A DNA stretch of 16,821 nt from CAZQCI01 sp964592255 (lineage in GTDB: Bacteria > UBA10199 > SBBF01): assembly GCA_964592255.1 (NCBI GenBank), contig CAZQCI010000040.1, positions 1-16,821 on the forward strand. The letters are read 5' to 3'. The position numbers and the translations under genes are program-made. Of this stretch, positions 14,759-16,821 are shown in pieces; position 1 is the stretch's first letter; the number at the start of each line of letters is the position of its first letter. The notes under the pieces were generated by a model. The model saw only the letters and a list, made by a program, of their open reading frames with translations. It ran no database searches and was not told the origin of the DNA.

Positions 14759-16579
14759 ATGAAGACATATTTTTTATCTCTTTTTTTATGCCTCTTAGCT
14801 TGCCCTGTTTTGGCGCAGGTTTCTGTGAGCGCCCAGGTGGACATGCCTCAGGCCTCTTTAGAAGACGAAGTGACGTTAACAGTGACTGTTAAGGGGGCGA
14901 TGAAAGCGCAAGAGCCGGTGTTGCCTTCTATACCGGCTTTTAAAGTGATTCCGTCTGGGACATCTTCCAGCCTTCAAATTATCAATGGCAATGTTGATTC
15001 CTCCAAAGAATATCATTATGTCCTTATTCCGCAGCAAGAAGGGCAGTTTACTATTGATCCTATTTCCGTTTCTGTTGAAGGTAAGGATTATAAAAGCAAT
15101 CCCATCACTCTTGCTATTTCCAAATCGGGCAATGGTCTGCCTCAAACGGCTTCTCCTCAAAATCCTAATGCTATTCCACAGCCTACAAATCCTTTTGGTA
15201 TCGTGGTGCCTCCGGTTTCGCCCCCTGTCAACGAGCCGAAAGATTCACGTGATTTTTGGATGACGGCTACGGTGTCTAAAAACAATCCTTATGTGAACGA
15301 AGAAATCCTCTATACCTTCCGTTTTTTTACTCGGATTCAAGTGGGAACGGCCAATTTAACTTTGCCTGATTTTAAAGAGTTTTGGTCTGAAGAAGTGGTG
15401 CCTGAAAAAAAATATTATAAAGAAATTGGTGGAGACCGTTTTGTCGTGTCCGAAAAGGTTATCGCACTTTATCCGTTGCAGTCCGGGCAAGTGACTATTC
15501 CGGAAACGGTTTTAAAGATGGAAATTCCAGAGCAAGCGGCTAATCCTTTTTTTAATGATCCTTTTTTTCGAATTAATACAGGTCGGACAAAAGCAAAAAA
15601 TCTACGTTCCGATCCTATTGTTTTAAACGTGAAGCCGCTCCCGGAGAATCACCCCAAAGATGATAGTAATTTGGTAGGTCAGTTTTCCATGCAAACTTCG
15701 TTATCTCAAAAGGAATTGAAGGCTGGGGAAACAGCCACGTTGACCATTGAAATTTCTGGTAAAGGGAATATTAAAGATGCGGTTCTTCCTGATTTGCCGC
15801 TTGATCGTGATTTTAAGGTCTATAACGACAAGCCAGCTACGGACTTGACCCATGCGGAAACGGGGATTCAAGGAAAGAAGGTTTTTAAGAAAGCCTTAGT
15901 ACCACAAAAAACCGGAGATTTGACTATCCCTGCATTTACACTTTCTTATTTTGATCCGGGTACTCAAAAGTTTGAAACACTTTCTTCTCCCGCTTATACA
16001 CTTCATGTTGAAGCTGCTCCTGGGGAACATCTTAACCCTGTCAATGTAACCCAAACACCGGCAACCCAAGTAGCGACACCTCTTGTTCCGGAAGATATTG
16101 CCACCATTCATACCTCACCTCTTGTCAGTCAGCCTGAGGTGGATTCCATTTCTTTTGTCCTCTGGATGATGATTGTAGGAAGCCCTTCGTTGTTTATCTT
16201 ATTGGTTATTTTTAGAAAACTGAGAGATCGTCGTCAGTCCAAACCAGAATATTATCTCAGTGTGGCGGCTTTTAAATCTTTTTCAAAAACATTGTCCAAT
16301 TGCCGTACGGAAGATGTTCTTTTAAATGCACTTCGTGATTATGTTGGAGATCGCTTGGCTCTTAATGGAAGAGGATTGACAGCAGATGATATCGCACATC
16401 TACTGAGGGAAAAGAATGTGCCGCATCAAGATGTTGAAGGTATTAAGGCGCTTTTACTGGCTTTGGAATCGTCTCGTTATGCGGGAGTGGCTTCGCCATC
16501 TTCTTTTAAAGAGTGGAAAGAAAAAAGCCAAACGTTGATTGGTCGTATTGATAAAAAATTGGGAGTGTTGAAAAAATAA
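14759..16579 (+). CDS. batD: BatD-like oxygen-tolerance domain protein
   Basis: A 606-residue exported membrane protein. The N-terminal signal (1-19) ends VLA before Gln20; an LLAC at 12-15 could alternatively act as a weak lipobox. The large extracytoplasmic part is made of Ig-like beta segments typical of BatD (VSAQVDMPQASLEDEVTLTVTV at the start, and a repeat of that theme, LSQKELKAGETATLTIEISG, later), with a Pro/Asn-rich linker around 125-160 followed by DFWMTATVSKNNPYVNEEILYTFRFFT. One TM helix lies at about 463-484, then a basic RKLRDRR and a cytoplasmic helical domain of about 120 residues. AGGGGAG at 14741-14747 is 11 bases before ATG. It sits between batBC and batE as in other Bat operons. 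The molecular function is unknown. Confidence 0.87.
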   Translation: MKTYFLSLFLCLLACPVLAQVSVSAQVDMPQASLEDEVTLTVTVKGAMKAQEPVLPSIPAFKVIPSGTSSSLQIINGNVDSSKEYHYVLIPQQEGQFTIDPISVSVEGKDYKSNPITLAISKSGNGLPQTASPQNPNAIPQPTNPFGIVVPPVSPPVNEPKDSRDFWMTATVSKNNPYVNEEILYTFRFFTRIQVGTANLTLPDFKEFWSEEVVPEKKYYKEIGGDRFVVSEKVIALYPLQSGQVTIPETVLKMEIPEQAANPFFNDPFFRINTGRTKAKNLRSDPIVLNVKPLPENHPKDDSNLVGQFSMQTSLSQKELKAGETATLTIEISGKGNIKDAVLPDLPLDRDFKVYNDKPATDLTHAETGIQGKKVFKKALVPQKTGDLTIPAFTLSYFDPGTQKFETLSSPAYTLHVEAAPGEHLNPVNVTQTPATQVATPLVPEDIATIHTSPLVSQPEVDSISFVLWMMIVGSPSLFILLVIFRKLRDRRQSKPEYYLSVAAFKSFSKTLSNCRTEDVLLNALRDYVGDRLALNGRGLTADDIAHLLREKNVPHQDVEGIKALLLALESSRYAGVASPSSFKEWKEKSQTLIGRIDKKLGVLKK

Positions 16580-16588
16580 TTTTTTCTT

Positions 16589-16821
16589 ATGAAATCTTTT
16601 TTTGTTAAATCTAATTTTATTTTTCTGTTTCTTTTTCTCTTGTCTACAGGGGGCTATTCTCAAGAAAAGTCAGAGGGGGCTCAGCCTCACCAAGAAGCGG
16701 GGGCTATTTTTCAACAGGCCAACGAAGCCTATTTTAAAAATCAACTTGAAGACGCTCATAAGGGATATCAGCAGCTTGTTGCTCAAGGTCTTAAGAACTC
16801 TGATTTATATTATAATTTAGG
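16589..16821 (+). CDS. BatE-like TPR protein, N-terminal fragment (runs off window)
   Basis: An open frame from ATG 16589 continues to the last base without a stop; 77 codons are visible. The N-terminus is a signal peptide (MKSF, basic K7, hydrophobic run FIFLFLFLLSTGG, likely cleavage after YS before QEK). After a short hydrophilic stretch a TPR motif begins: AIFQQANEAYFKNQLEDAHK, then YQQLVAQG, LKNSDLYYNLG. That is the typical BatE start (A-N-x-x-Y...L-V-A-x-G...L-x-Y-N-L-G). It begins 9 bp after the batD stop, so it is in the same operon. Known BatE proteins have a C-terminal SH3-like domain, which would lie outside the window. The overlapping frame at 16602-16820 is a shadow of this gene. 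Confidence 0.8.
   Translation, partial: MKSFFVKSNFIFLFLFLLSTGGYSQEKSEGAQPHQEAGAIFQQANEAYFKNQLEDAHKGYQQLVAQGLKNSDLYYNL

Noticed and set aside
16602..16820. 72-residue frame at the right edge
   Set aside because: It is out of frame with the ATG 16589 reading, which has a signal peptide, a TPR motif and operon context.

Overview
The window looks like a chromosomal segment from a Gram-negative bacterium, probably of a deltaproteobacterial or related candidate lineage. It encodes a TolC-type outer-membrane protein, an outer-membrane-type lipoprotein and a complete-looking Bat operon. Coding is dense, with ATGA overlaps, moderate to low GC and palindromic intergenic repeats. The lineage is an inference; no rRNA or other decisive marker is present. 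No tRNA, CRISPR array, insertion sequence or prophage was found.

Region 1 (1-5985, plus strand) opens with the 3' end of argD, overlapped by argF. A 111-bp gap holding a double-hairpin repeat precedes argG. Together these convert acetylornithine/ornithine to citrulline and then argininosuccinate; argH does not follow. Instead, with almost no spacing, come a TolC-family protein, an MlaC/Ttg2D-like domain on a lipoprotein anchor, and an alkaline-phosphatase-superfamily hydrolase that starts with TTG. These three form a tight envelope-related cassette behind the arginine genes.

Region 2 (5986-9518) is a chaperone locus. dnaK (minus) and dnaJ (plus) are divergent. The 305 bp between their start codons contain a sigma70-like dnaK promoter whose -35 box sits inside a 15-bp palindrome, a flanking 8-bp direct repeat, and a 79-bp two-hairpin repeat. 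A related 87-bp repeat lies between dnaJ and the next operon.

Region 3 (9519-16821, plus strand) is a moxR-bat operon running off the window: MoxR AAA+ ATPase, DUF58 protein, a small one-TM DUF4381-like protein, BatA (VWA), a BatB-BatC fusion (VWA plus TPR, with a 13-unit 9-bp tandem repeat encoding (D/G)QQ), BatD, and the truncated 5' end of a BatE-like TPR protein. In the family, MoxR ATPases are thought to act as chaperones together with membrane-bound VWA proteins that use MIDAS metal sites. The biochemical output of Bat systems is still poorly defined.

Nothing here is clearly an undescribed system. The best leads are the palindrome over the dnaK promoter, the TolC/MlaC-lipoprotein/phosphatase cassette, and the paired-hairpin repeat family.
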